Positions 40,705 to 52,830 of a stretch of DNA of 64,000 nucleotides are shown here, in pieces. The translations under genes and the position numbers were made by a program. How positions within the stretch are numbered: position 1 is the stretch's first letter; the number at the start of each line of letters is the position of its first letter. Under the pieces are notes generated by a model. It searched no databases and was not told where the DNA came from. It saw nothing but the letters and a program-made list of their open reading frames with translations. This DNA is from Gibbula magus (Eukaryota; Mollusca; Gastropoda; Trochida; Trochidae): NCBI GenBank assembly GCA_936450465.1, contig OW388291.1, forward strand, positions 84,427,099-84,491,098. The letters run 5' to 3'.

Positions 40705-40830
40705 TAACTCCAAATGACGGAGTAGCATATATTCCGAAACGTCGTGTATGTTCACAATAAAGAAGTTGTTTTTCAGGAAGTCTTGTTTTTCTTATGCATT
40801 CCACTTCTAAATACCCTTCAAATACTAGAC
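40705..40830 (+). repeat. hammerhead-like tail motif, facing copy
   Basis: GGAGTAGCATATATTCCGAAAC with a GGA..TCC stem, then GTCGTG and AATAAAGAAGTTG. It points away from the minus-strand copy at 40637-40690, making a divergent pair. The flank to 40830 repeats the sequence after 40340 (CCACTTCTAAAT.CCCTTCAAA). Confidence 0.55.
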
Positions 40831-40902
40831 TTAGGTCGACTCCTTTAAATGTTTCCTCTCGAGTTTGGATGACAGACTAATACGGAATATACTATATGAA
40901 TC

Positions 40903-41001
40903 TCGATTCACTCTGTTCGTTAACCCTGTAAGTACTGCTTGTATGTACGCGATTCACTATGTCCGTGTAACCCTGTAAGTACTGCTTGTATATACGCGAT
41001 T
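40903..41001. repeat. direct duplication of about 46 bp
   Basis: CGATTCACT.TGT.CGT..AACCCTGTAAGTACTGCTTGTAT.TACG occurs twice in a row. Confidence 0.85.
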
Positions 41002-41162
41002 CTACGACTTTTCAAACTGTCCGTGAAAATGATTAATTATAAAACTACATTGCAGAAATGAATAATGAAATAAGACTATCCCAAATAAAATTGATTTAAT
41101 TGAATTTTATATTGGGGGTAATTTTACAATTTTAGCAAGCAGTAAGAGTTATTGAATCAAAC

Positions 41163-42026
41163 ATGTGTTTTATGTTCACCGAAAGACGGTATGTAGATAA
41201 GTTTGTAGATAGGTCCCACTACGTCAAAATGAAAAGTTCTTGTGTCCGGACTGTGTGTATTAACACCGGTGCTCCTCAAGGATGTGTATTGTCTCCAATA
41301 CTTTTCACATTGTATACTAATGCCTGTGTAAGATATCAACCAAACTGTTCTAGGTTCAAGTTCGCCGATGATACAGCTATTAGCAGTCTACTCTTTGACA
41401 GTGAGAATACATGTAAAGATGAAATAAACGATTTTGTTAAGTGGTGTCGTGACAACTTTTTGGAACTAAATGTATCAAAAACAAAGGAACTTGTTATAGA
41501 TTTTCGAAGGAATAAGCCAGCAGGTAGTCCAGTCATTATAAATGGAGATGTTGTTGAAGTAGTTAGTAGTTACAAATATCTTGGAACTCACATTGATAAT
41601 AAGTTAAATTTCTCTGAAAATACCGATCGTATTTATAGCAAGTGTCAATCTCGCCTTCATTTCCTCAGGAAGCTCCGATCTTACCACATTGACTCAACTA
41701 GTTTGGCTCTTTTCTATAAAACCTGTGTTCAGTTTAATCTCATGTTCTCTATCCAATGTTGGTTCGGCTCCCTGTTACTAACAAATAGAAACAAATTAAA
41801 TATGATAATTAAACAAGGAGAGCAAATTTTTAATCGTATCTTAAAGACATTAGATGAACTTCATGAAGGACAGGCTCAAAATTTGGCTTCAAAATTTATC
41901 TGTGACCCTTCACATGTTTTGCATGACTGTTTTGAATTGTTATCCTCTGGCCGTCGGTATAATGTACCGACGTGCAAAACCAAACGTTATAAAATGTTTT
42001 TATACCAAAGTCAATTTCTCTATTGA
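41163..42026 (+). pseudogene. 5'-truncated LINE reverse transcriptase (CR1/L2/Rex1-like)
   Basis: A 287-aa open frame with the second half of a non-LTR reverse transcriptase. It has TGAPQGCVLSP at residues 35-45, the catalytic FADD box at 67-70, then WC..N.L.LNV.KTKELVIDFRR, a YLG motif and the FLRKLR...FY thumb region. The fingers domain and endonuclease are missing, as expected for a copy truncated at its 5' end during reverse transcription. The frame itself is intact to TGA at 42024-42026, so the copy looks young. The reading frame begins with an ATG by chance; upstream sequence has no RT similarity. It is followed by the element's own 3' untranslated region and tail. The clade call is from residue patterns and is approximate. 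Confidence 0.88.
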
Positions 42027-42197
42027 ATAAGCGTTAATGTTCCCATCATCATACTCTTTGTCCATGTTATATAACCATGTATGTATTCCATGTATTTATT
42101 ATAAATGAATGTGTATAATTTTGTATGTATGCTTACTCAGTCGTGAAACAAATTCCCTAACGGGCAATAAAGAATTATCTTATCTTATCTTATCTTC
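42027..42197 (+). mobile_element. 3' untranslated end and ATCTT tail of the LINE
   Basis: After the reverse transcriptase stop comes an AT-rich segment ending in ACGGGCAATAAAG and then four tandem ATCTT-type pentamers (about 42174-42196). A short microsatellite tail in place of poly(A) is typical of CR1/L2-like LINEs and marks the right border of the insertion. Confidence 0.75.
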
Positions 42198-45100
42198 AGG
42201 TCATTTGATGCAAACAGTGACTTCGATGAAAACTTACAACTTTGAACTTCTGTAAATGACGTTTTTTTTCTCTCAGAAAAGCAAGGTTTGATATTCATAT
42301 TTATGACATGCACATGTCATAAATACTTTTTAAAATAATTTCAAAACTAAAACTATGTAAGTATCAGCTATATCATTCGTCTTATCATATTCAGATATTT
42401 ACTATATTTGGGTTATGTTATGTTTTAAACGTATGTCACTTCTGTTTATGTGCATTTGTATGTTCGTGTGTATGGTCATATTTTAATTCCAAAATGCAAT
42501 TCAGAAAATAAAACAAGAGAATTTTTTATATCTTTTCATTGTACATATAAAAAATTAATTGGACTAAATTTTATTCTAGTGTATGTACTTACACAACTGT
42601 AGTGTTTATACAGATATAAAATATATATTCCACATGTTAGACATACTTGAAAAGACCGATACACTGTTCGAAATGAACTCATCGCTGGCTCATTGCAGAT
42701 ATAGTATGATCCCAAATAACAATGTTGCAATGGTTGTCGATTAGTCTAACCATGGACTTAAATTACATAATGTAAGTCCGTGGTCTAACACTTCCACTCT
42801 GCCTCTGTCTGTAAATCCAATTTCTGATAGTCTCGTTTTCAATGTTTAATAAAATGGTGATATTTCCAGAATAAATACTTCTGAGTGTAAGACTAGTTGT
42901 TGATGTATCGGGCATGTATATATGACTGATACTGATCTGTAAGGTTTATCAACACGTGGAAACCACCGAATCAAGATAAAGATATTTAATACATGTTTTT
43001 ATGCTCTAGTAGCATAATCTAGTTCTAAACAAGTACTATATATTACTGCAGTAGACGATAACGCGTGTTCAGTGCTGTACATGTGTCTACAAATGTCTTC
43101 ATATATATATTTACGCAAAACATGCTATACTAATAGATTTTATTAAAGTATTTTTGTCGTATAATCATCCTTTTTTCATTATGAAAGTTAATTTTCATCA
43201 GACTCTTAGATTTAACAACTTCATATTTTATCAAACTCACTGTATATGTGATTAAAATAGTACCCTAACAATTTCGAAATTTAATTGAATTCAATATTTC
43301 TTATAAAAAAGTAAAAGTTAACTTTTTCAAAGTCAAATTGTGAGATAGTGAAATTGTCAGTTCGAATTTCATCAATTCATTATTTGAAATCAAATAAAAA
43401 TACTCAAGTACTCAATATATCCAAAGATAGGACAGTAACTCGTCCACAGTTAGGATAGTCACGAGATATGGAACAGGTTTAGACATGGATACAATAACGA
43501 CGGCCACCTTGTATTGTAATTGTAATGTACGCGTAATTTGTAGTTTTAAAAAAGTTAGTTCTTACCAACGTTTTTCTATTTTAAATTAAATCGTATACAA
43601 GTTTTTTGTTATACATATTGATAAATTGAGTACTTATGTAAATTATATAAAATGAAAACTTTTAAAACTTACTGATTCAGCTGCCTCCATGACTGCAGTG
43701 AATGCATAACTATGAACCAGTGTGTAGTTTTAGTCGATAGAATCAGCTTCAACTTGGACTTCTTGTTCCAACCATGCATTCATATTGAAACCATAACTAC
43801 ACATTCACTAGAAGATGTGTTCCTTTTCAAAATGAGGTGTTCACTGTGTCACAATGTTTAAATCAAAAGATAGAAATGTGGTAGTAAAAGTTCCTGAATA
43901 CATATAATTATACGGGATCCTCACGAGATAATATATCACTTTTAAAAAAACAGGGGTAATAAACTAATTTTCACTCGAAGAATGGAGACAATTATTAAGG
44001 ACATATAACTTTTTTGTTATATTTAGCCTGCTATTGTGAAGTTGTATATTGACAATCTTCTTTTATTCTTCATGCACCTCAATTTCTAGAATGCCAACGA
44101 AAGAAGCAATTATCAATATTCCATTAAGGTTCATGACTCTTCACAATATGTATACTCTTGTGTGACATGTGTACAGGTGCTATGTCAAACTAGTTAAAAC
44201 AGAAGAGAGAGTGCTCGTTATTCAGTACATACAGGAATATGCATGGTATTTATTAATGTATAATATGAATCACACAGGTACATGCACGTGTAAATATAAC
44301 CATCATTACATCTTCTGGTAGGGAAATCACTTCTTTCAAATTGTCCAAAGAATATTTTTCGGCAATATTATAAAAATTGTATCGTACCAGTCAGAACAAG
44401 TGAAACTGTAAAGACCCAAGTCTTGAATATAGTTCCCCCAGAAAGTGAATCAAGAACGATTCCCCCACTCCTCCTGACCAGGAAAGGGAGACACACATAT
44501 CATTTGGAATCTTATTATAATGAAATATTAGCTATTGTACCCACGTGTTTTATTCCGGCAATGAACTGAAAAGAACTGCCCATAGCCGTTCACATTCATT
44601 ATGAAATGTTTTGATACAATGATGGAAATTAGGACTATACACTTATTCTAGATTTTCAATAGAATCATCGCTAACAGTTGTCACATTAAGAACCGTATAT
44701 GCTATGGGGATATCACGACGCTTTCAAAAGTATTCCACAGCGATTACATTAGTTTTTCAGGAAGAAAGCTCGCAATGTCAATGTGGCGACGTACAGTGAA
44801 ACCCATGAGCGTCAACATCACTAGCGACCCATAGATTGTACAAGTTCAGATAATCTAATCCTGGCTTTCAGTCCGATGAATGCGACGGAAGATTTCAGCA
44901 GTGATCACAAACCTTACTGAATGTAGAACAGATAATTACAGTAGTTCAGGTACATCAAGGTTTCGAGGCCATTGTGAGATCCAAACCCAAGAAATAAATA
45001 TACATTCTAGATATGATGCTCTTGTATATAATAGCAGCAGAAGAGTGACTGAATTATGTGATGTGGTGACGTCATGTCCGGTATCAACGTCACTTAGTTC

Positions 45101-45302
45101 CAGAGAAGAATATAAATGAACAGATGATTATTCAAACAGTTCCGAATATGAACTTTCCATCTCATATTATCACTGTCGAAATTTGGTTGTAATAGTTCGA
45201 TTTCACCAATCACAAATTAATCACAGAGTTTGTTGGAGATTAGTGTTCAGTCTCCCAATACTGCACTAGTATGACGTCATTAGACACAAACTATATATCC
45301 TC
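42198..45302. other. AT-rich region downstream of the omega-loop gene
   Basis: Only the small inverted repeat at 42742 stands out. TGACGTCA at about 45067 and 45272 lies just 3' of the gene. No coding similarity. Confidence 0.5.
42742..42792. repeat. short imperfect inverted repeat
   Basis: AGTCTAACCATGGACTTA and TAAGTCCGTGGTCTAAC flank a 12-base spacer and pair with about four mismatches. It may be a MITE remnant. Confidence 0.4.
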
Positions 45303-46013
45303 TCAGCGAGCATGCGCAAACGGGTGGAATCTTGTCGGGTATGAGGACAGTGTTTTGGTAGGCATTGGTTTCCATATCGAGGACTGTAGCAAGTCTAGGG
45401 TTGGGTTAACCCAGACACTGCCGTCGTGTCCTTTATGTGACGTACCCGGGCTGGTGTTCGTACAGTTACATCCAGGGTATGGACACAGTTGGGATCCCGG
45501 GATGGAGAGTGTCTTCTTGTGTTGTGGTGGTCCGAGCGGCCATAACGTGTCCGGTAACTGGGCCAGTGACTCGTCACCTCGGTGCTTCATCCCATAATTA
45601 TAGTACAGAAACTCCGTGATAGGGAACCTCGACCCTAGGGTACCTAGACCCGCTATCCGGGCAGATTCCAGTCGACCAATGAACTCCTTGTAGTCAAGCA
45701 TTTGATGATGTCTGTTCGATGGAACCTGTCCGAACCACGGCGGGAAGAACGGGTGTCGGGGTACATTTGGTTCCTTCCAGAACGAGGCTGGTAGATGGCG
45801 TTGTCTCAGAGGTAGGCCGGGTTTGTCAGCACGTGACGTGTTGTACTCGGATGAATCTACTAACGTGAGTGACGGGTCTTGACGGTAACGGTAATTGTAA
45901 TGTGACGCGGCTGTTGTCGGGTAGGCGTTCATGTTTGCGGGGTGGCCTGGCACTAAATGCGGGTATTTCTCCGGCAGAGGTGAAGAGTCTTTGCTTGGGC
46001 ACACAGTTGTCAT
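45303..46013 (-). CDS. intronless 236-aa protein with a YAP/FAM181-like TEAD-binding omega-loop motif
   Basis: Seen: an open frame from an ATG at 46013 to TGA at 45303-45305, clearly GC-richer than the flanks. The ATG sits in a strong context (A at -3, CACC just before it). The frame stays open 22 codons further upstream without another ATG, then meets TAA, so 46013 is the natural start unless an upstream exon splices in. Residues 67-82 read LPLRQRHLPASFWKEP (45768-45815), matching in spacing the omega-loop of YAP (M86, R89, L91, F95, F96 become L69, R72, L74, F78, W79) and the similar loop of vertebrate FAM181A/B. Residues about 103-121 could form an amphipathic helix; C177, C182 and C184 form a small cysteine cluster; the tail is aromatic and basic. 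There is no signal peptide, membrane segment, WW domain, PPxY motif or obvious DNA-binding domain. Inference: a nuclear TEAD (Scalloped) cofactor or competitor. I do not recognise the rest, and there is no canonical AATAAA in the 300 bp downstream. Confidence 0.72.
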   Translation of the reverse strand: MTTVCPSKDSSPLPEKYPHLVPGHPANMNAYPTTAASHYNYRYRQDPSLTLVDSSEYNTSRADKPGLPLRQRHLPASFWKEPNVPRHPFFPPWFGQVPSNRHHQMLDYKEFIGRLESARIAGLGTLGSRFPITEFLYYNYGMKHRGDESLAQLPDTLWPLGPPQHKKTLSIPGSQLCPYPGCNCTNTSPGTSHKGHDGSVWVNPTLDLLQSSIWKPMPTKTLSSYPTRFHPFAHAR

Positions 46014-46094
46014 GGTGAAGTCAGGCACAGCAAAGGAACTTTCAGTACAGGGCAAGAAGATGCCAGCTGATTGAGTCACTGAGGGCTGTTACGT

Positions 46095-46115
46095 CTATGT
46101 CTGAATAAACTCCAT
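46095..46115 (-). other. short upstream ORF in the presumed 5' leader
   Basis: An ATG at 46115 opens a six-codon frame closed by TAG at 46095-46097, about 80 bases before the main start. If the leader is transcribed from upstream it would be read first and could damp translation of the main frame. This follows from sequence only; the transcript start is not known. Confidence 0.35.
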
Positions 46116-46119
46116 CGCC

Positions 46120-46640
46120 GCAGCAATAGTTATATGAGGTGATTACCAGTTGACAAAGAGCAGACCCTGTCGACTACCCGCCTCTCTGTGAGAGATGATT
46201 ACAGAGTAACTCCACGCGCTTGTTCCCGCCCTCTCCTCTCTCTCGTCTGCTCGCTGTTAAAACTGTACACGTGCATCATTCGCGGGTTCGCCAGTCGTCT
46301 GTCACCTCCCCCTCCCCTCCAATCTGGGAGGCCCGGATGTCGGATACTACACCAGCGGGTAATTGTACGGAATGTTAACATGTCGGTAATGCCCAGCCCG
46401 GCTCCTAGACCATCCTAAACATGCGAATTGGAAAGTGTCAAAACAAACAAAAATATATACCCCTTGCACGGGGTGCCCTCTTATCGGCCTCTCATCTCGC
46501 TCGCTCTGTGCCACAGAATTCCCAGTCCGAATTCCCCGCATACACCAGTGAGGGTAGAGAATTCCCCTTGACAAAAGCCCATCTCGGGAGAATGGAAAAA
46601 CGCCCTTTCCGAAATATGGCGTCTTTTTTCTAACTAGTCC
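46120..46640 (-). promoter_or_regulatory. GC-rich candidate promoter and leader of the omega-loop gene
   Basis: The 500 bases upstream of the gene are markedly GC- and CpG-richer than the surrounding AT-rich DNA. They contain an E-box CACGTG (46268-46273), a GGAATGT (46369-46375, the core of a TEAD/MCAT site) and an AT stretch with TATATA (about 46451-46460), which would put a start near 46420 on the minus strand. All of these are short motifs that occur by chance, so the call rests mainly on position and base composition. Confidence 0.35.
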
Positions 46641-49600
46641 GGATGCTTTGGAAGGATAATGTCACTCAAAAACGAATTTTTAAAGTTTTTGTGCTTTCAC
46701 TTTGCGCACGTGTGTCAAAATGTCATTCCCGACGTGCAAAATAGACTCTCAAATCACTTCTAAGTAAAGCATTTACAACAGGCATACACCGGAGCCCTGT
46801 CGTAACCCGACTGTACTGTACTCAGTGCGGTCAGAGGACACGGTGTCCCCTCTAGTACTCGTACAATTCACATGGTATTCACATAAGGTATTCTGAACAT
46901 AGAGTAAGCAGCTGTACTTAATTTTAATTTTATCATATCATGGATTTTAAACTCAATTACACCACATACCGTTTCTTAACTCCGCCTCCTATTCACATGA
47001 AGGAATATTCTTCTCATCTATATTGTCAAATTGACTGATTATACTTACTTACATATATTCACACACACACACGTGCACACATCATGTATGATTCTGATAT
47101 CGAGTATAGGACATTCATGCTTTAATGAACTAGGAATATGAACGCTCATTCTTTTGGTATTAAGTTTTACCAGAGATCATGTTTTTACAGGAAACGTTGA
47201 AATTATGAATCATTTTGTTAAGTTGTTTGAGATATACTTAAGTGTACACGGTGCCATGTTTTTTAAATCATTGTTTAGCGTGAACTAAACCTTAGTTTAC
47301 ATAGTAGTATATATTTTCACATCCATTATTTCCATATCATTCATTTTATTATTCAGTGGTGGCATAAAAGACGTCAATCAAAATTAATGGGTTTTTTTAT
47401 ATTCTATCATCGTCCATAGCATTGCTGCAATTCTGGTCTTCTCATACTCGGACTCCAACAAGATTGGAATTTTTTGCAGTTATTGCATTTTATTTATCTT
47501 ATCGTAGATTATAACACCTCGTGGTCTTCATTCTTCACTATAGATTTCAAACATTTTACGCGAATAACCTACCAAAATGCAAAGTCAATTGCACTGGAAC
47601 TAGAAATACACTTTTTGACCTATAAGACACATCTTACTTATGAAGTCACACTGTTTTATTTTTAAAAGTTTTTTAAAAAAACGACAAGTATACTACATTA
47701 TACAATTTTGCATAATTGAACCCTTTTCTACCACGTATGAACATACCCCCTAAAACACATATACTGATAATTAAACGTAATATATATGTTCAAATATGTA
47801 TAGAGTGATGCATTGTGTTTACAAGGAGAGACATGCGAAAAATGCAAGGGTTGAGGTCAAGGTAGAAGGAGAAGATATGGAAATATTTTCGTTACACCTG
47901 TGACCTTGTGAAGATGCATATTTTACAGTAAAGAACATATTATCCGTAAAAATAACGGTCTACACGTGGCCAAATGTAAGAATGTACACCTAATAATACA
48001 TAATTCAAACGTGATTAATAAAGTTTTATAATCCATTCAATTAACGAGATGTTTTACAAACTAATTCCATCTCCGTGGGCTTCAAATCGTTGTATTTTTC
48101 GTGTTAACCCCAGGGCCTAAATAATGAGTGCTAACGTAGGTCAAGACATGCTTACCACTGTTTAGGGAAACCTGATGTCATCGCTCGTATAGTCAGTCAG
48201 TGATTCATTCACGTATATTCTGATTGATTTTATCACGTCTGTCAATCCGTTTAAGCGAACATTAGCTGACGTTATGAATTCAGAGTTTTGTTATTTTGCT
48301 TGATCAGTGGAGGTGCATAAACTACGCCATCTTGTATGAGAAGTGAAAAACACCAAGCGAGTTAGAGGTGGTGTGTTTACCTTTGTCAAGAAGAGAACAA
48401 TCCATCACTAACTAACAAACCTTATCTTAATGAAAATTTAAACGCCACGCGTCGTTTAATTAGCCGGTTTGGGAATTTTACACAAGGTAACACTCTTATC
48501 TCGTACACGTGAGATAAACGAGATTTCGGCGCGAGAATGGCACGAGATTATCAGATATGCCTGCTTCCAGAGATTACATGAGACTTCGGTGGTCTCGCCG
48601 TAATTGGAGGAGAATTTCTGGTTTCTTTGCTAAATTTATTTCTCTTCCTTTTTAACAAACCATATCTGAGGTTGATCCGATCAGCAAATCAGCAAATTTC
48701 TTTTTAATCGACCTGGATATAGAAATTTAATGTTTATATACAGTTTTTATACTAGTTTTTTTATTCTTAAATACATTCTTGTTCATCGATATGGTTAGTA
48801 AAGACTTATTATTATTGGTGTATTGTTTACATTCAAATTGTCCCATTATAATCTTAGTGCAAATATCATGTAAATTTACATTGATTGTAACGTCAATAAT
48901 ATCACATCACATACAATGACAACGAATCATCACACATCCATGAGTAAAACAATCATTCTTAGTATCCTGTGATCGCCACGGCAGTGGTATATTTTTCTGA
49001 AATTTGACATAATGAAAAAGACAGAAGAGTCAAATTTTGAAAATTCAAATTTCATTAATTTTCGAAAAAAAAGTTATCAGATTGACTAAATGAGAACAAA
49101 TTAGGAGATAAACCTACTTTGTTTTTAACTTTTTGTCAGTCTAACCTCCGTTCGACCATAAAATAAACCAATCAAAAACAAGGATTTTAAAATGTCATGG
49201 TAGAATTCATCACAAATACATTGAATGAGTATAAGAGGAAGTATATGATGTGTGTTAGACCCAGTTCATCACTTAGTGAATATTTTACAGAAGAAAATAA
49301 AAACTGTAGTTTTGAAAAGATCGAAGCCTGGTCACTTCAAAGAGCTGCCCAAGTTGTTTACTATGAGATATCAAATAGGATTATGTTATGGAACACTCAA
49401 CTGTCTTTTTATAATACGAAAATGCAAAATGATCGGTCTAGATTTCGCGTTGATACGATGTTGACATGCCAAATTATATGATATTTGAACTGAAATACAA
49501 CACCGGGTGAACAAACTTTCGGTACGCATGCGCAGCTGTACACATTTATGTATCTCCAGCGACACTCTAATATGTACAGAAAGTCCCTGGTATCCCCAAT

Positions 49601-50100
49601 GTAGATTTCTAACATTATTTTGAGAATTTTTCAGAAACAATTCAGCATAAACTTCTTGAACAAACAGTTTAATCGTTGCTATATTCAAGATAATTATTAT
49701 TATAATATATGTATTGCACATAATTACAATATATTTATAACACCTCATTTCGGCAGAGTACAAGGCTAAAGCTAACATAACAATATTAACATAAAAGAAT
49801 GGCAGAAACAATAAGAATGTTGAATGGATTGTATGTATACAATATTGAAGGATCTGCGCCGTTTACAAGGGACTTTAAAGATATACATATGGTGCTTTTT
49901 TATTGACAATGGTCTTAGTCCGTGTGTGCCACGAATTGAAACGTGTGGGTGGAATCGTGCAAACGTTACATTAAGTCTGGTATATATCTATATATATTTG
50001 AATTTAAAATCGTTCTTTAAATAGCTAAAATAATAATTCAGAAATTGTTTGAGAACTCGGTCATATACTTGTACACACACAACTCAAGTGCATAACAACT
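46641..50100. other. AT-rich region upstream of the omega-loop gene
   Basis: No gene recognised. CGAGAT-type motifs cluster at 48490-48600. Frames at 49.2-49.8 kb overlap on both strands without family pattern. Confidence 0.5.
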
Positions 50101-50171
50101 GGATAACAACTCTTTAATATGAAAATACACGAGGTTTCGGAGTATATACTCACTCCTTCATCCGGTGGAAT
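50101..50171 (-). repeat. hammerhead-like tail motif with strong stem
   Basis: Minus strand: GGATGAAGGAGTGAGTATAT followed by ACTCCGAAACCTCG, with a perfect GGAGT/ACTCC stem between GATGA and GAAAC, then a degraded ATTAAAGAGTTG tail. Confidence 0.55.
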
Positions 50172-50828
50172 GTAAGAACTATTTGTGTAAAAACGTATGG
50201 CCAATTTCAGTTATTTGAGATTTGATACCCGTTCCTCAAAATGATTTTATTTTTATGATACATTCATTCATTAGATATTCATTTATATTTTGCCCAAAAA
50301 AGATCCCGAATTTAACGTAAAAACTATATGTCAGCACTTCAGCACGTAACATGTTCAAATCATTCCTATCTATATGACCACTTTAAATCTTTCTTTTAAA
50401 ACGATTTAATCAGAAACAGATTGTCCATATACCTTTACACACACGCGAACCTGTATCATGGCGGAATATAACTCTCCAAAATACACATGCATGTGCCGAG
50501 TTGGCGATTACATGTTCGTGTATGATAAATACTTCTTTGATTGAACCTTTCATCAGCTCTCTATACCCGGCCTGTTCCTTGTCACTGACGCCGACCACGT
50601 GACCCATGTAATACGGTAGAGCGCCCGTCTCGCCCCGGCGCGCTAATCTAAACCAGATCGGCGGAAATATAGAAGCTATCTCTTGCCGATATACAGGGCG
50701 CGTGGCCTACGCGTGTAGAGAGGGGGACATTCGTTTTAAGGACTTACGAAAAATAATGTTAATGATTTGAGTCAAAAACACCTACACATGATAACGTTTA
50801 TTGGGGATAAATAATGTCAATTCATCAT
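50172..50828. other. spacer, no gene
   Basis: A GC-rich patch near 50620-50710 has no frame or tRNA fold. Confidence 0.5.
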
Positions 50829-51440
50829 AAGGTAATTATTTAGATTATTTGGAGCCAAAGGGTCACCAAATCTACACTATATAACCCCACTGGCCAAGGA
50901 GTCTGTAAACAACATTTCTATTTGTTTGCCTTTTCGTTCTGGATACGAAGTTGAAAATAGGTTTTTAAGTCATGACTTGTAAGGCGTTTTGAGTTCACAG
51001 TGTCACCAGAACTACATATTAAATAGTCTGTACACAATTAACATTTAATTTTCCTGGCCATTTCGTTTTGGAGAAGAGGATAAAAATAGGCTTTAGGTCA
51101 CAGTCTAAGAGGCCCCTTTTTAGGCGACAGAGTAACCAAATCTATAGTTCAAAATATCCATTTGCCAATGAGTAGGACAACAAAAGTTCTCTTGACGACG
51201 GTCGGACGCCGGACGCTTTGCTATGTAGTCAACATAGTTCTATGGTATCTCTTTCGAAGCCCTACTAGGGGTCACCGAATCACCAAATCTCATTTATAAT
51301 ATAATAATTTTGGAACAAGAGAGTTCAGCTCTTGGTAAAACGTGGTTGTTGAAGACTTGAAAAAGTCGAAAATGCAGTATAGGACTGATGGATGGACGCC
51401 ATAATGCCATAAGGCCATCGGGACATGCTTAACATCGGTG
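50829..51440 (-). mobile_element. GGCC-GTCC element, inverted decayed copy
   Basis: On the minus strand the left end (CGATGGCCTTATGGCATTATGGCGTCC) lies at 51385-51425. Internal blocks such as GTCCGGCGTCCGACCGTC, AAGTCTTCAACAACC and GACTCCTTGGCCAGTGGGG run down to about 50880. Heavily diverged, no units in tandem. Confidence 0.6.
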
Positions 51441-52574
51441 GTTCTATTGTATCTGATAAATATGTATTTTGATATCCAAAACGATATCGCCAATTACTCT
51501 GAAACTACTCTGAGATGTAAGCCTACGGTTATCGTGTTATGATAAGATATCATGAAATGATGGCCATCCCACAATCTTGAATTTGTGAATCAATGAATGA
51601 CCATGTTGACTAAAAAACAAATAGCGTTTGAAATATTTTCTTTGAAATAATGCAACACTTGTTAACAACCTGATTGTACTCTTCGGGACCCACACTTCAA
51701 AGTCAGACACTGGTCGACATCACTGGCTGAACAAACGCCTTCTCTACTCTGTCAACGTGACCTCGCATCAACACATGGCATGTGTTTCTAATGCATTCAG
51801 TATAAGCTTCTTGTTATTTCATTGGCCTTGTTATTTCACGTATATTCAGTTGAGTCTATAGCTGACTGAGAACGTATGATGTATGAAATGAAAGGTTGTG
51901 TTGTCCGTCTAGTTGAATGGTTATGCTTCGCGGCAAATTCATAATACAATAACACCATATTACCTTTCACATAAAAACACAAATGCTTGAAACATAAGTT
52001 GTAACTTATGTTGACATGCTATTATAACCGTTATCCCAATGAACCAGCTCCAGCGACTGATATGATCTTACATACCCAGCTGTGTACACAATATAATCCA
52101 ACTGGGATATATATGTCACAAAACAGCTTCCAGGAATGTGATATAGAGGCCTTGTTACACAACTGAACTCATGTGTTACACAGTAAATGCGAGAGCAGAA
52201 GCAATATCTGTCAAAACGTCTTGTATTCGGAATAACTGGCGAATAATCTGGTGAATGTAACGGTGCATATTTTTCCTATAAAATATGAATTTACTGATAT
52301 CCATATCCACTTTCCTTTTTAGTTGATTCCAATTGTGCGTCTGACATGTTTGTGTACCTTCTTATAAAACCTTCTTAAAACACATTTTGGATTTCCTTTT
52401 GACATCATTTTAAGTCAGGTGAGTTGATTTAGGATTTAATGGAGTATCGAGATTATTTCACTTCTATCACGACATTGCGGTGAAACCTGTCAGCATAGGC
52501 TGGAAATAGCGAGCCTGAAATCTAGTGCTACACTGCATCCAACATTACTGCAACTAGAACACTTAATGTACAGC
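51441..52574. other. intergenic sequence, no gene
   Basis: Nothing recognised. Confidence 0.6.
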
Positions 52575-52670
52575 TCACAAAATTTCCGAGCCCCTGGCGG
52601 AAATCGGACAAGGGACTTCTTGATCGGAAGCCGAACGCGTTAACCACTGCGCTGACCACTGCTTATCCCG
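52575..52670 (-). mobile_element. tRNA-like SINE head fragment
   Basis: The minus strand reads AGCGCAGTGGTTAACGCG followed by TTCGGCTTCCGATC, which have the form of a tRNA D-arm and anticodon arm. The region where the T-arm should be is degenerate and no body or tail is recognisable. It is most likely a decayed SINE; a tRNA pseudogene is the alternative. Confidence 0.45.
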
Positions 52671-52777
52671 CCCATGCATTTTAAGCATTCTAGCGGTAGG
52701 TCTAACACATTTCACTTTTATAATTATATTATCTTAATAGGCTTATTTCAACATGTGTAATGTATATTTAGTATATG

Positions 52778-52830
52778 ATTTATATATATATATATATATA
52801 TGTATGTATGGATGGATGGATGGATGTGTG
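52778..52830. repeat. AT and GGAT microsatellites
   Basis: TATATATATATATATATATG followed by TATGTATGGATGGATGGATGG. Confidence 0.95.

Noticed and set aside
45271..45619. Plus-strand frames of 108 and 60 codons over the gene
   Set aside because: They are antisense shadows of the minus-strand coding sequence.
46014..46079. Extending the omega-loop gene 22 codons upstream
   Set aside because: The extension begins at GTG, which is not a normal nuclear start, and no ATG precedes the in-frame TAA; the ATG at 46013 has a strong Kozak context.
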